Shown: positions 27,415-40,042, counted from the first letter of the stretch. The stretch is 64,000 nt of DNA from Rhizobium tibeticum (GCF_900110205.1 NZ_FOCV01000003.1:248001-312000), one strand, 5' to 3'. Translations and numbers: made by a program. Notes: generated by a model from the letters alone, not told the origin.

Positions 27415-28172
27415 TCGAGCTTTCCCATATCGAAAAGCGCTTCGGCGACGCCGTTATCTTGAAAGATATCAGCATCCGCATTCCGGAAGGTAGCGTTACG
27501 GCCCTCGTCGGCCCGTCAGGTGGTGGCAAGAGCACGCTGCTGCGCTGCATCAACCTGCTCGAGATCCCGACAGCAGGCATGATCCGCCTCGGCGAGGAGA
27601 AGCTGAGCTTTGCGCAGGGCCAGAAGACCGGCTGGCAGGCGATTCAGAAGATCCGCCGGCAGACCGGCATGGTATTCCAGAACTTCCAGCTCTTTCCGCA
27701 TCAGACAGCCATCGAGAATGTGATGGAAGGGCTCGTCACGGTTCTGAGGTGGCCGAAGGAGAAGGCACGGGAGCGGGCAATGGAATTGCTGACGAAGGTC
27801 GGAATGGCGCACAAGGGCGATGCCTGGCCCTCGACGCTCTCGGGTGGTCAGCAACAGCGTGTTGCAATCGCCCGCGCGCTTGCCCCGTCTCCGCGCGTTC
27901 TTCTCTGTGATGAACCGACATCGGCGCTCGACCCCGAACTCTCCGCCGAAGTCGTCGACGTTCTCGGTCGTCTCGCCCGCGAAGGCACAACCATGGTGAT
28001 GGCGACGCATGACCTGCGCCTCGCCTCCAAGATCGCCAACGACGTGGTCTTCCTCGAGGCCGGCAGCGTGGTCGAGACGGGAAGCGCAAGGAACATCTTC
28101 ACGGCGCCGCAGCGCGAGCGCACCAAGCGCTTCATCTCGACGATCAACGCCGCCCATACCTACGACATATAG
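27411..28172 (+). CDS. Amino-acid ABC transporter ATP-binding protein
   Basis: 253 residues, a single cytoplasmic ATPase domain: Walker A GPSGGGKST, Q-loop VFQNFQLFPH, signature LSGGQQQRVAIARAL, Walker B VLLCDEPTSALDP and switch His in MATHDLRLA. The first codon is ATG 27411, within the ATGA overlap with the permease, so translation is coupled. The frame stays open far upstream (to 26673) because it is the +1 shadow of the permease gene. Powers the cystine-type importer. Confidence 0.95.
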   Translation: MIELSHIEKRFGDAVILKDISIRIPEGSVTALVGPSGGGKSTLLRCINLLEIPTAGMIRLGEEKLSFAQGQKTGWQAIQKIRRQTGMVFQNFQLFPHQTAIENVMEGLVTVLRWPKEKARERAMELLTKVGMAHKGDAWPSTLSGGQQQRVAIARALAPSPRVLLCDEPTSALDPELSAEVVDVLGRLAREGTTMVMATHDLRLASKIANDVVFLEAGSVVETGSARNIFTAPQRERTKRFISTINAAHTYDI

Positions 28173-28194
28173 GCATGCGCGGCGACAGATTCTT

Positions 28195-28755
28195 TTAAAC
28201 CGCGCGCGCCGCCTTCAGCGCCTTGCCCCACCAGATAAGCTGGTCGATTTGGTTCTTGGCGGCCTCGACGAGGTGCGCGTAGTCGTTCAGGCTCTTTGCC
28301 TCCTTGGCGACTGAGAGATATTCCGGGAAAGATATGTGAACGCCCGTCTTCACGGAAACGGCGCTCATTTCCACGAAAATCAGCCGCAGCTGCTCGACTG
28401 CGCGGGCGCCCCCGACACCGCCATAGCCGACGAAAGCGACTGGCTTATGCACGAACTCCCCGAGATCGATCGCATTCTTGAGAACTGCGGTCGGGCCGTG
28501 GTTGTACTCGGCGGCCGTGAAGATATAGCCATCGAACGCGCGCAGCTTCTTCTTCCAGCGCTCCGCCGTTTCGTTTTCAGCCGAGCTCGCGCTCGCCTGC
28601 CCGAGGAAAGACATCGGGTAGTCCAACAGGTCGAGAACTTCAACCTCGAGTTCGGGGCGGCTTACGGCAATTTCGGCAATCCAATTGGCGGGGTGCTCCG
28701 CAAAGCGGCCGATTCGTGTGCTTCCGACGATAACGGCAATCTTGAGCTTACTCAT
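28195..28755 (-). CDS. NADPH-dependent FMN reductase (flavodoxin-like)
   Basis: 186 residues. Flavodoxin-like fold with FMN phosphate loop IVGSTRIGRFAEH at the N-terminus, YIFTAAEYNHGPTAVLKNAIDLG (the P-E-Y-N-type loop, here AAEYNHG) and FVGYGGVGGARAVEQLR. AAAGGG precedes the ATG. It lies directly downstream of the pyc terminator, so it probably uses its own promoter within that region or read-through. Physiological electron acceptor unknown; quinone or azo compounds are usual for the family. Confidence 0.88.
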   Translation of the reverse strand: MSKLKIAVIVGSTRIGRFAEHPANWIAEIAVSRPELEVEVLDLLDYPMSFLGQASASSAENETAERWKKKLRAFDGYIFTAAEYNHGPTAVLKNAIDLGEFVHKPVAFVGYGGVGGARAVEQLRLIFVEMSAVSVKTGVHISFPEYLSVAKEAKSLNDYAHLVEAAKNQIDQLIWWGKALKAARAV

Positions 28756-28769
28756 ATTAACCCTTTCAT

Positions 28770-28801
28770 AAAAAAAGAAGGGCAGCCCGAAGGCCGCCCC
28801 T
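28770..28801 (-). terminator. Rho-independent terminator after pyc
   Basis: On the minus strand AGGGGCGGCC pairs with GGCTGCCCTT over a TTCG tetraloop, followed by CTTTTTTT. It ends 15 bases before the next gene. Confidence 0.92.
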
Positions 28802-28819
28802 CGGTCATTCTAATGTTGG

Positions 28820-32284
<3,465 letters not shown>

Positions 32285-32358
32285 TGCAGTCTCCTCACGG
32301 CATCGAAACGGGCAATGCTGCACCCGCGAAGAGAAGTCTTAACGCGCTGTCACGGAAA

Positions 32359-32374
32359 GTTCAATTTCTTGAAC
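32359..32374. promoter_or_regulatory. Palindrome upstream of pyc
   Basis: GTTCAATTTCTTGAAC: a perfect 6-bp inverted repeat with a 4-base centre, 75 bases before the pyc start and 26 bases beyond the expR stop. Could be an operator for a carbon-metabolism regulator; no protein can be named. Confidence 0.4.
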
Positions 32375-32399
32375 CGCCCCAAATAGAATTTCTCTAAGG

Positions 32400-33140
32400 T
32401 TAGGTGATGAGCCCATGCCGGAAGGCGACAGCAACTGCATGCTGCCTATTTTTGGCTTTCAGCTTGTCTTGCAGGCCATTCATGTACCAGTCGACGGTGT
32501 GGTTTGAAATCGTGAGGCGTTTGCCGATCTCCACCGAGGTCATGCCTTCCGCAAGGTATTGAAGTATTTCCATCTCGCGGCGCGTCAAGCGCGTGTCGAT
32601 ACCTGAGACGTGTTCAAGTGTCTGCGCCTCCCCCTTCAGATCAAGCAGACGCCAGAACGCCTTTCGGGCAACGGCATCAAAAAGGGAGATCTCGACAGGA
32701 GAGAGGTCCACCGGCGTTCCGCCGACGCTCATGTTTCCGAGGATGCCGTTTCGGCCATGGATGGGGAAAATGTAGCCATCCTTCAGGCCATGGCTATGTG
32801 CGTCCGCCATCATTTGCTCCATACGGCGGTGATGCGGATCCTTGCGAAAAGCCGCCAGACTGTCCTTCCAACGAAATGGTCTTTGCGCATATGCGAGATA
32901 GCGTATCGTCGGATCGGTCAGAACGTATTTCTTCGAAATATAGATCTGCGGCCATTTCTCTGGCCAATGGCCGGCCAACATAAGACTGATTGGATCTTCG
33001 GTAGCTTTCAGATGTCGCAAAAGGCCGTAATACTGGAAGCCGTAGGAGCGGATGATATGCTCCAGCTCGCCGACCACTCGCTCGGGCCTCCGACACTCGT
33101 CCAGAACGACAAGCAATTGAATTAATGAATGAATATTCAC
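32400..33140 (-). CDS. expR: LuxR-type quorum-sensing regulator ExpR (orphan)
   Basis: 246 residues. N-terminal autoinducer-binding domain with the conserved acyl-HSL pocket residues in GHWPEKWPQIYISKKYVLTD (Trp, Tyr, Asp) and PFRWKD; C-terminal GerE/LuxR helix-turn-helix LTRREMEILQYLAEGMTSVEIG then RLTISNHTVDWYMNGLQDKL. No luxI-type synthase is adjacent, so it is a solo receptor. In S. meliloti expR occupies the same place between pyc and ndvA and, with SinI-made long-chain AHLs, controls exopolysaccharide and motility; that copy is broken by an insertion sequence in strain Rm1021, whereas this one is intact. Name rests on synteny plus domain content. Confidence 0.9.
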   Translation of the reverse strand: MNIHSLIQLLVVLDECRRPERVVGELEHIIRSYGFQYYGLLRHLKATEDPISLMLAGHWPEKWPQIYISKKYVLTDPTIRYLAYAQRPFRWKDSLAAFRKDPHHRRMEQMMADAHSHGLKDGYIFPIHGRNGILGNMSVGGTPVDLSPVEISLFDAVARKAFWRLLDLKGEAQTLEHVSGIDTRLTRREMEILQYLAEGMTSVEIGKRLTISNHTVDWYMNGLQDKLKAKNRQHAVAVAFRHGLIT

Positions 33141-33461
33141 AGAAATGCCCCTACCCCAATTGGGCTCCGTGCCGAATGGTCACGACTAATGGACGTGCCT
33201 GGTTTGGGCGCCCTTCGACGCAATCAAAATGTCAATCTATGGTGTGCCAACGCGGCCTTGCAGCGCAAGTGAAAATTGCGAAATTCACGATACGCCCCAA
33301 AAAATTTCAGAGCGGTCCCTTGGAACGGATCTGCGCACGCCGCAGGCGCAAAAGAATCGGGCCACCATTGCCTGCCTGAACGCTCTGTTAATCGCTGGTT
33401 CAGGTATCTTTTTGTAGCGTTGCAACGTCCCTTATTTCGCACCTGCACAAGAGGTATCGCC
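33141..33461. other. expR-ndvA divergent intergenic region
   Basis: 321 bases between the divergent expR and ndvA starts. It is AT-richer than its surroundings and must hold both promoters. I see no RNA gene, no convincing -35/-10 pair and no strong palindrome in it. The ndvA frame stays open back to 33276 without a family match. Confidence 0.6.
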
Positions 33462-35225
33462 GTGTCGCTATTCAAGGTCTATGCAAGAGCTTTGCGCTAT
33501 CTTGGCGCCTACAAGCTCCGCGTATCCCTGGTCGTTATCGCGAACATCGTGCTTGCCGCGATCACAATTGCCGAACCGATTTTGTTCGGCCGCATCATCG
33601 ATGCGATCTCCGGCAAGGGCGAAGTCAAACCCATCCTTTTCATGTGGGCCGGCTTTGCCGTATTCAACACGATAGCATTTGTTCTTGTCGCTCGTGAGGC
33701 TGACCGGCTGGCGCATGGTCGCCGCGCAACGCTTCTGACTGAAGCCTTCGGCCGTATCATATCGATGCCGCTTTCCTGGCATCACCAGCGCGGCACCTCC
33801 AATGCGCTGCACACACTTCTTCGTGCATGTGAAACGTTGTTCGGCCTCTGGCTGGAATTCATGCGCAATCACTTGGCCACCGCCGTTGCGATCGTCATCC
33901 TCATCCCGACCGCGATGTCGATGGACCTTCGTCTTTCGGGCGTGCTCGTCGTGCTCGGCGTGGCCTACTGGCTGATCGGTCGTCTTGTCATGAGCCGTAC
34001 CAAGGATGGCCAGGCGTCGGTCGAAAACCACTACCATTCGGTCTTTTCGCATGTCAGCGACTCGATCAGCAACGTATCGGTCCTGCATAGCTACAACCGC
34101 ATCGAAGCGGAAACCAAGGCGCTGAAGTCCTTTGCAGAGCGCCTGCTGCAGGCTCAGTATCCAGTTCTCGACTGGTGGGCTCTGGCTGGCGCAATGAACC
34201 GCATGGCATCGACCATCGCCATGATGATCATTCTGGTGATCGGCACGCTGATGGTTCAGTCCGGTGAACTCCGCATCGGTGACGTCATTGCCTTCATCGG
34301 TTTTGCCAACCTGCTGATCTCGCGTCTCGACCAGATGCGCCAGTTCGCAACGCAGATTTTCGAGGCCCGCTCGAAACTCGTGGACTTCTACTCGCTCGAA
34401 GACTCGGTGCGTGAACGCGAGGAGCCGGCCGGCAATTCCGATATCGCCGACGTCAAGGGTGAAGTCGAATTCCGCAACGTGTCGTTCCGCTTCGGCAACA
34501 CCGCGCAGGGCCTGCACAACGTGTCTTTCACCGCAAAGGCTGGCCAGACGGTTGCGATCGTCGGTCCGACTGGCTCGGGCAAGACCACGATGATCAACCT
34601 GCTGCAGCGTGTGTATGACCCGGACAGTGGCCAGATCTTGGTCGATGGCCACGATACGACGAAGATCACCCGCAAGTCGCTTCGCCGCTATATCGCAACC
34701 GTGTTCCAGGATGCCGGCCTGCTCAACCGCTCGATCAGCGACAACATTCGCCTCGGCCGGGAAGGGGCTTCTGATGAAGACATGCGTCGCGCCGCAGAAG
34801 CCGCTGCTGCCGCCGACTTCATCGAGACACGCGAAGAACAGTATGACACCCATGTCGGTGAGCGCGGCAACAAGCTCTCGGGCGGTGAACGCCAGCGTGT
34901 GGCGATTGCCCGCGCCATCCTCAAGGATGCGCCGATCCTGGTACTCGACGAAGCCACAAGCGCGCTCGACGTCGAAACGGAAAACCGCGTGAAGGCCGCA
35001 ATCGACAATCTACGCCAGAACCGCACGACCTTCATTATCGCCCACCGTCTTTCGACGGTTCGTGAAGCGGACAAGGTCTTGTTCCTGGACGGCGGCCGGG
35101 TCGTTGAAGAAGGCAGCTTCGAAGAACTGAGCCATAGCAACGGCCGCTTCGCGGCATTGCTCCGTGCCAGCGGCATTCTCACCGACGAGGAAGTCCGCAA
35201 GGCACATACGACTGAAGCCGCCTGA
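33462..35225 (+). CDS. ndvA: Cyclic beta-(1,2)-glucan exporter, ABC half-transporter
   Basis: Exports cyclic beta-1,2-glucan to the periplasm, needed for osmotic adaptation and nodule invasion (chvA in Agrobacterium). 587 residues. Six TM segments in the first 310 residues, then an ATPase domain: GPTGSGKTTM, VFQDAGLLNRSI, LSGGERQRVAIARAIL and VLDEATSALDVET. The start MSLFKVYARALRYLG at GTG 33462 matches known NdvA proteins. Closed by a terminator at 35251. The ndvB synthase is not in this window. The neighbouring expR fits a surface-glycan regulatory region. Confidence 0.96.
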   Translation: MSLFKVYARALRYLGAYKLRVSLVVIANIVLAAITIAEPILFGRIIDAISGKGEVKPILFMWAGFAVFNTIAFVLVAREADRLAHGRRATLLTEAFGRIISMPLSWHHQRGTSNALHTLLRACETLFGLWLEFMRNHLATAVAIVILIPTAMSMDLRLSGVLVVLGVAYWLIGRLVMSRTKDGQASVENHYHSVFSHVSDSISNVSVLHSYNRIEAETKALKSFAERLLQAQYPVLDWWALAGAMNRMASTIAMMIILVIGTLMVQSGELRIGDVIAFIGFANLLISRLDQMRQFATQIFEARSKLVDFYSLEDSVREREEPAGNSDIADVKGEVEFRNVSFRFGNTAQGLHNVSFTAKAGQTVAIVGPTGSGKTTMINLLQRVYDPDSGQILVDGHDTTKITRKSLRRYIATVFQDAGLLNRSISDNIRLGREGASDEDMRRAAEAAAAADFIETREEQYDTHVGERGNKLSGGERQRVAIARAILKDAPILVLDEATSALDVETENRVKAAIDNLRQNRTTFIIAHRLSTVREADKVLFLDGGRVVEEGSFEELSHSNGRFAALLRASGILTDEEVRKAHTTEAA

Positions 35226-35250
35226 CCAAGGCATGCAACCCAATCGATCC

Positions 35251-35282
35251 AAGCCGGATGGTTCCGCCATCCGGCTTTTTTC
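35251..35282 (+). terminator. Rho-independent terminator after ndvA
   Basis: AAGCCGGATGG pairs with CCATCCGGCTT around TTCCG, followed by TTTTTC. Confidence 0.93.
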
Positions 35283-35337
35283 TTGCCCGGCAAGAGCCAT
35301 CTCCTAAAATATCTGAAGCCAAGACGCGGGAGGTCGC

Positions 35338-35691
35338 ATGCAAGTCAGACGAATTGTCGTCAATCTCGAAACTCCCGATCCGGCTGCCGCAAGGGAATTC
35401 TATCAGGGTATCCTCGGACTGGAGCTCCTAATGGATCACGGCTGGATCGTGACCTATAGCTCAAGCCAGCAGATGTTGGTACAGGTAAGCTTCGCGAGCG
35501 AGGGCGGCTCGGGCACACCGGTTCCGGGCCTTTCGATCGAGGTCGATGATGTCGATGAGGTCTTCGCAGCCATGAGTGCATCGGCCTTCGAAATCGTCTA
35601 CGGGCCGACCAACGAGCCTTGGGGTGTTCGACGCTTCTATGTGCGCGACCCCTTCGGAACAATCGTAAATATTCTTTCCCACAGGCCGTGA
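35338..35691 (+). CDS. VOC superfamily (glyoxalase/bleomycin resistance-like) protein
   Basis: 117 residues, a single betaalphabetabetabeta pair. Starts VRRIVVNLETPDPAAAREFYQG, later GLSIEVDDVDEVFAAM and ends VRRFYVRDPFGTIVNILSH, the typical C-terminal metal-ligand strand. Glyoxalase, dioxygenase and antibiotic-binding proteins all share this fold, so no reaction can be assigned. GGGAGG lies in front of the ATG. Confidence 0.85.
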   Translation: MQVRRIVVNLETPDPAAAREFYQGILGLELLMDHGWIVTYSSSQQMLVQVSFASEGGSGTPVPGLSIEVDDVDEVFAAMSASAFEIVYGPTNEPWGVRRFYVRDPFGTIVNILSHRP

Positions 35692-35913
35692 AGCCGGAAT
35701 CGCCCCGACCAATCGGGCGATATTGCGAGGCCGCCGCCATCCGGCGACAATCCGAGCAGGGGCGTTAGACTAAAGTCATAATCCCAAAGCCGCTCTCTGT
35801 CTGGATGAGCTTTTCTGTCACACTCTGGTCAGGCGAACCGCGACCCCGGGGGTATGCTTTGAGGAGAGTATGGGCGCGCGCCGCGTTTCAAATCGTTCTG
35901 TGGAGGACAGAAA

Positions 35914-37800
35914 ATGGCAAATATCGCAAGCGTGGACGGCGCCAAGGCCGGTCCGATGACGGGCGAGGAGAAGAAGGTTATCTTCGCCTCATCGCTTGGC
36001 ACGGTTTTCGAATGGTATGACTTCTATCTTTACGGTTCGCTCGCCACCTATATCGGCGCGACCTACTTCACCCAGTATCCGGAAGCAACGCGAAACATCT
36101 TTACGCTTTTGGCCTTTGCCGCCGGCTTCTTGGTGCGCCCGTTTGGCGCGCTCGTCTTCGGCCGCCTCGGCGACCTCGTCGGCCGCAAGTACACGTTCCT
36201 GGTGACGATCCTCATCATGGGCCTCTCGACGTTCCTCGTCGGCATTCTTCCCGGTGCGGCGACGATTGGCATCGCAGCGCCGATCATCCTGATCGGGCTT
36301 CGCCTGCTGCAGGGTCTTGCACTCGGCGGTGAATATGGCGGTGCGGCAACCTATGTGGCCGAACACGCGCCACATGGGCGGCGCGGCTACTTCACGTCAT
36401 GGATCCAAACCACTGCAACGCTCGGCCTGTTCCTGTCGCTGATCGTCATCGTCGGTGTTCAGCTCCTCATGGGCAAGGAAGCTTTTGCCGCATGGGGCTG
36501 GCGCATTCCGTTCCTGGTCTCCGTCGTGCTTCTCGGCGTCTCCGTCTGGATCCGTCTGAAGATGAACGAGTCACCTGCGTTCCAGAGAATGAAGGCGGAA
36601 GGCAAGGGCTCCAAAGCCCCGCTCACCGAAGCCTTCGGCCAGTGGAAGAACGCCAAGATCGCGCTGATCGCGCTTCTCGGCGCCACCATGGGTCAGGCAG
36701 TCGTCTGGTACGGCGGCCAGTTCTACGCGCTGTTCTTCTTGCAGAACGTGCTCAAGGTCGAGCTGCAATCGGCAAACATCATGGTGGCCATTGCCCTTAT
36801 CCTCGGCACGCCCTTCTTCGTCGTCTTCGGCGGCCTCTCCGACAAGATCGGCCGCAAGCCGATCATCATGGCCGGCCTGCTGATTGCAGCGGTGACCTAC
36901 AACCCGCTGTTCAAGGCCATGACCTGGACGGCCAACCCGGCGCTTGCCGAAGCCCAAGCATCGGTCCGCGCAACCGTGACGGCTGACCCGGCTGACTGCA
37001 AATTCCAGTTCAATCCGACAGGAACGTCGAAGTTCACCAGTTCCTGCGACGTGGCGACGGCCTTCCTGACCAAGAACTCGGTGCCTTACGACGTCGTCCC
37101 CGGCCCGGCTGGACAGCCGGCAACCGTCAAGATCGGTGATGAAACCATCACCAGCTTCGACGCCATCGCGGCCGGCGACAAGGCAAAGGGCCTGACGTCC
37201 GCTTTCGAAAAGAGCATCAATATCGCCCTTCATGACGGCGGCTATCCGCTGAACCGCGGCGCCGTCAAGGTTGCGGATGCCAAACTGGAAGCGTTCATTG
37301 GCGCCAATCCCGAGCTTGCGCTAAACGCAGACGCGATCCGCGCCGGCACCAAGGAAACCATGCCTGCCGACAAGCTCGTGGCCGGCAAGCTTCTGACGGC
37401 GGATGAGGCAAAGAGCGTCACCGACATGGCGGTCTACAACATTGCCAAGGGCGGCACCTTCGCCATGACGGCCGACCCGGCCCGCGTCAACTGGATCGGC
37501 ACGATCGCCATTCTGTTCGTGCTCGTTCTCTACGTGACGATGGTCTACGGTCCGATCGCCGCGCTTCTGGTCGAACTCTTCCCGACCCGCATTCGCTACA
37601 CCGGCATGTCACTGCCGTATCATATCGGCAACGGCTGGTTCGGTGGTCTGTTGCCCGCGACGGCCTTCGCAATGAGTGCCGCAACTGGCGATATCTACTT
37701 TGGCCTCTGGTATCCGATTGTCTTCGCAGCGATCACGCTGGTCATCGGTCTCATCTTCCTGCCGGAAACGAAGGACCGCGATATCCACGCCATGGATTGA
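35914..37800 (+). CDS. MFS metabolite:H+ symporter (MHS family) with large periplasmic insertion
   Basis: 628 residues against 430-550 usual for MHS proteins such as ProP, KgtP or ShiA. The N-terminal signature SSLGTVFEWYDFYLYGSLA and LGGEYGGAATYVAEHAP are typical. After the second GGLSDKIGRKP loop and TM9 (about 317-336) there is an extra 190-residue soluble stretch before TM10 (WIGTIAILFVLVLYV, about 527), containing two Cys (ADCKFQF, SSCDVAT), predicted to be periplasmic. A strong GGAGGA precedes the ATG and a terminator follows. Substrate is probably an organic acid or osmolyte; not determinable. Confidence 0.87.
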   Translation: MANIASVDGAKAGPMTGEEKKVIFASSLGTVFEWYDFYLYGSLATYIGATYFTQYPEATRNIFTLLAFAAGFLVRPFGALVFGRLGDLVGRKYTFLVTILIMGLSTFLVGILPGAATIGIAAPIILIGLRLLQGLALGGEYGGAATYVAEHAPHGRRGYFTSWIQTTATLGLFLSLIVIVGVQLLMGKEAFAAWGWRIPFLVSVVLLGVSVWIRLKMNESPAFQRMKAEGKGSKAPLTEAFGQWKNAKIALIALLGATMGQAVVWYGGQFYALFFLQNVLKVELQSANIMVAIALILGTPFFVVFGGLSDKIGRKPIIMAGLLIAAVTYNPLFKAMTWTANPALAEAQASVRATVTADPADCKFQFNPTGTSKFTSSCDVATAFLTKNSVPYDVVPGPAGQPATVKIGDETITSFDAIAAGDKAKGLTSAFEKSINIALHDGGYPLNRGAVKVADAKLEAFIGANPELALNADAIRAGTKETMPADKLVAGKLLTADEAKSVTDMAVYNIAKGGTFAMTADPARVNWIGTIAILFVLVLYVTMVYGPIAALLVELFPTRIRYTGMSLPYHIGNGWFGGLLPATAFAMSAATGDIYFGLWYPIVFAAITLVIGLIFLPETKDRDIHAMD

Positions 37801-37827
37801 TCCGAGCAATCGAGATCTGAACAATGG

Positions 37828-37856
37828 CCCGGCGCTCGCATAGCGCCGGGTTTTTT
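37828..37856 (+). terminator. Rho-independent terminator after the MHS transporter
   Basis: CCCGGCGCT pairs with AGCGCCGGG around CGCAT, followed by TTTTTT. Confidence 0.93.
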
Positions 37857-37872
37857 CGTGCCGGGCAATGAC

Positions 37873-38631
37873 CTAAAGAAGGCGGCTGAGCCGCGGTGTC
37901 GGCCAACCGTCACGACCGATCGAGAACACCAGTCCGAAGCGCGCGAACAGGATGGATGTTGCGAAAGCCAGCCAAGCCCCCAATGCGAGGCCGGCTGCGA
38001 CGTCGCTCGGATAATGCACACCGATGATGACGCGCGTTGCGCCCAGCCAGAGGCCAATACCGATGAAACCGAGCCGGAATCGAGGAAAGAGGAGCGCCAG
38101 GGCCATGAACAACGCGCCGATATTGGAGGAATGGCCCGACGGAAAGCTCTGGTGCAGGAAGTCCATTGTGAAGGGCGAGAAGCTGAAGATGCCCTCCTGA
38201 TCATAAAGCAATGGTCGAGCGCGGCCGAGGGCGAACTTCAGCAGATTGGAAATGATGCTGGCAAACAACACCGACAGACCGACATAAGCGGTCATCTGTC
38301 CAAAATAGACGAGCCGGAAGCGTCGGCGGACCCTCCATAGTCGCCGGCGGACGACATAGCCCGTAGCCAGGATCGTCGAAAGTCCCACCAGGATCCAGAC
38401 GAGCCTGCCGATGTCGGTGACATCGCCGGCGATCGATACCAGCGGAGGCGAAAGACTTGTGACCGCCTGCCCCAGCGGCCGGTCGAAGACAAAGAAAGCG
38501 ATGGCGACCGCGTTGACGGCGAAAAGCGTGAAGCCCTTCCAGGGAACCCGACGATGGATCGAGCGCCGCGCATCGTAGCGCTTTCGCAGATAGCTCCGGC
38601 AGTTCGGCTTGCGATCGATGACTTCGTTCAT
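37873..38631 (-). CDS. PAP2 superfamily membrane phosphatase
   Basis: 252 residues with about six TM segments. All three parts of the lipid phosphatase signature are there: KFALGRARP, FPSGHSSN and RVIIGVHYPSD, with the active-site His in each of the last two. Rhizobial members remove phosphates from lipid A (LpxE), phosphatidylglycerophosphate or undecaprenyl pyrophosphate; sequence alone does not choose. The N-terminus (about 35 residues) is basic and cytoplasmic. Convergent with the MHS transporter. Confidence 0.88.
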   Translation of the reverse strand: MNEVIDRKPNCRSYLRKRYDARRSIHRRVPWKGFTLFAVNAVAIAFFVFDRPLGQAVTSLSPPLVSIAGDVTDIGRLVWILVGLSTILATGYVVRRRLWRVRRRFRLVYFGQMTAYVGLSVLFASIISNLLKFALGRARPLLYDQEGIFSFSPFTMDFLHQSFPSGHSSNIGALFMALALLFPRFRLGFIGIGLWLGATRVIIGVHYPSDVAAGLALGAWLAFATSILFARFGLVFSIGRDGWPTPRLSRLL

Positions 38632-38697
38632 TCTGCTCCCGCTCGTTTCTCAGTGCAGAACGGAAATAGGAACGCCATCAGGCGCCTTCAAGCAAAG

Positions 38698-38725
38698 GCC
38701 TTCCGCAGCAATTGATGCGGAAGGC
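38698..38725 (-). terminator. Hairpin downstream of leuB
   Basis: GCCTTCCGCA and TGCGGAAGGC form a 10-bp perfect stem with an 8-base loop. On the minus strand it is followed by CTTTGCTTG, a poor T-run, so termination may be partial. Confidence 0.6.
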
Positions 38726-38733
38726 TCGAGACG

Positions 38734-38749
38734 TGTTTCACGTGAAATA
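38734..38749. promoter_or_regulatory. parS-like ParB-binding site
   Basis: TGTTTCACGTGAAATA differs from the 16-bp consensus TGTTTCACGTGAAACA at one position (base 15). It abuts the leuB stop codon (leuB ends at 38750) and lies outside coding sequence. ParB centromere sites cluster near the chromosomal origin in alphaproteobacteria. Confidence 0.7.
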
Positions 38750-39862
38750 TCAGATAGAAAGCGCCTTGAACTCAGCGAGGATCGCGTCGCCCATCTCCGT
38801 CGTGCCGACCTTTTTGCAGCCTTCCGCCATGATGTCGCCGGTGCGGATGCCCTTGTCGAGCACGTTGGCGATCGCCTTTTCCAGATTGTCGGCTTCATTC
38901 ACGAGGTTGAAGGAATAGCGCAGGCACATGGCGAAAGAAGCAATCATCGCGATCGGATTGGCAATGCTCTTGCCGGCGATATCGGGTGCCGACCCATGCA
39001 CCGGCTCGTAGAGCGCCTTGCGCTTGCCGGTCTTGGCGTCCGGTGCCCCGAGCGAGGCCGACGGCAACATGCCGAGCGAACCGGTCAGCATGGCGGCAAC
39101 GTCGGACAGCATATCGCCGAAAAGGTTATCGGTAACAATGACATCGAACTGCTTCGGCTGGCGAACGAGCTGCATGCCGCCGGCATCGGCCAGCATATGC
39201 TCAAGCTGGACGTCCGAATACTTGGCCTTGTGCGTTTCCGTCACGACCTGGTTCCAAAGCACACCCGACTTCATGACGTTGCGCTTTTCCATCGAGCAAA
39301 CGCGGTTCTGGCGGGTGCGCGCCATTTCGAAGGCGACACCGGCGATCCGCTCGATCTCGTAAGTGTCGTAGACCTGTGTATCGATGCCGCGCTTCTGGCC
39401 ATTGCCAAGATCGATGATCTCCTTCGGCTCGCCGAAATAGACGCCGCCGGTCAGCTCGCGGATGATGAGGATGTCGAGACCTTCAACCAGCTCCGGCTTC
39501 AGCGACGAAGCTGATGCAAGTGCCGGGTAGCAGATGGCCGGACGCAGGTTCGCAAACAGCTGCAAATCCTTGCGCAGGCGCAGCAGGCCGGCCTCCGGGC
39601 GCACCTCATAGGGAACACTATCCCACGTCGGGCCGCCGACGGCACCGAAGAGAACGGCGTCCGCTGCAAGCGCCTTCTGCATGTCGGCTTCGGAGATCGC
39701 GGCACCATGCGCGTCATAGGCGCTGCCGCCGACCAGGCCTTCGTCCGTGACGAAGCCGGCATTCATCGCCTCGTTCATATAGGCAATGATCTTGCGGACC
39801 TCACCCATGGCTTCTGGGCCGATGCCGTCACCCGGCAACAGGAAAAGATTGCGCGTTGTCAT
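38750..39862 (-). CDS. leuB: 3-isopropylmalate dehydrogenase
   Basis: Oxidative decarboxylation of 3-isopropylmalate in leucine synthesis. 370 residues, normal. Motifs: [50 protein letters not shown] split by the family spacing, [27 protein letters not shown] and [13 protein letters not shown]. leuD lies 1.2 kb away with the same orientation but separated by a dehydratase gene on the other strand. A parS-like site touches its stop codon. Confidence 0.97.
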   Translation of the reverse strand: MTTRNLFLLPGDGIGPEAMGEVRKIIAYMNEAMNAGFVTDEGLVGGSAYDAHGAAISEADMQKALAADAVLFGAVGGPTWDSVPYEVRPEAGLLRLRKDLQLFANLRPAICYPALASASSLKPELVEGLDILIIRELTGGVYFGEPKEIIDLGNGQKRGIDTQVYDTYEIERIAGVAFEMARTRQNRVCSMEKRNVMKSGVLWNQVVTETHKAKYSDVQLEHMLADAGGMQLVRQPKQFDVIVTDNLFGDMLSDVAAMLTGSLGMLPSASLGAPDAKTGKRKALYEPVHGSAPDIAGKSIANPIAMIASFAMCLRYSFNLVNEADNLEKAIANVLDKGIRTGDIMAEGCKKVGTTEMGDAILAEFKALSI

Positions 39863-40042
39863 GAAACCCTCCGCGGAAAAACAAGTTGCGGCTTCTTAGA
39901 CCCGCAAAAACGGCATTTCAAGCGAGCGGGAGGCCGATTCGGTACGGTTGCGGAATTACTGCCGACATCTCGCGTTGACCGATCGGCGCATGAGGGTCCA
40001 CACAAGGAGGACCTGTATCGACACGCTCACCTGGAAACCATC

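Noticed and set aside
33468..34853. A 461-codon open frame on the minus strand opposite ndvA
   Set aside because: Antisense of the ndvA coding sequence; no recognisable domain.
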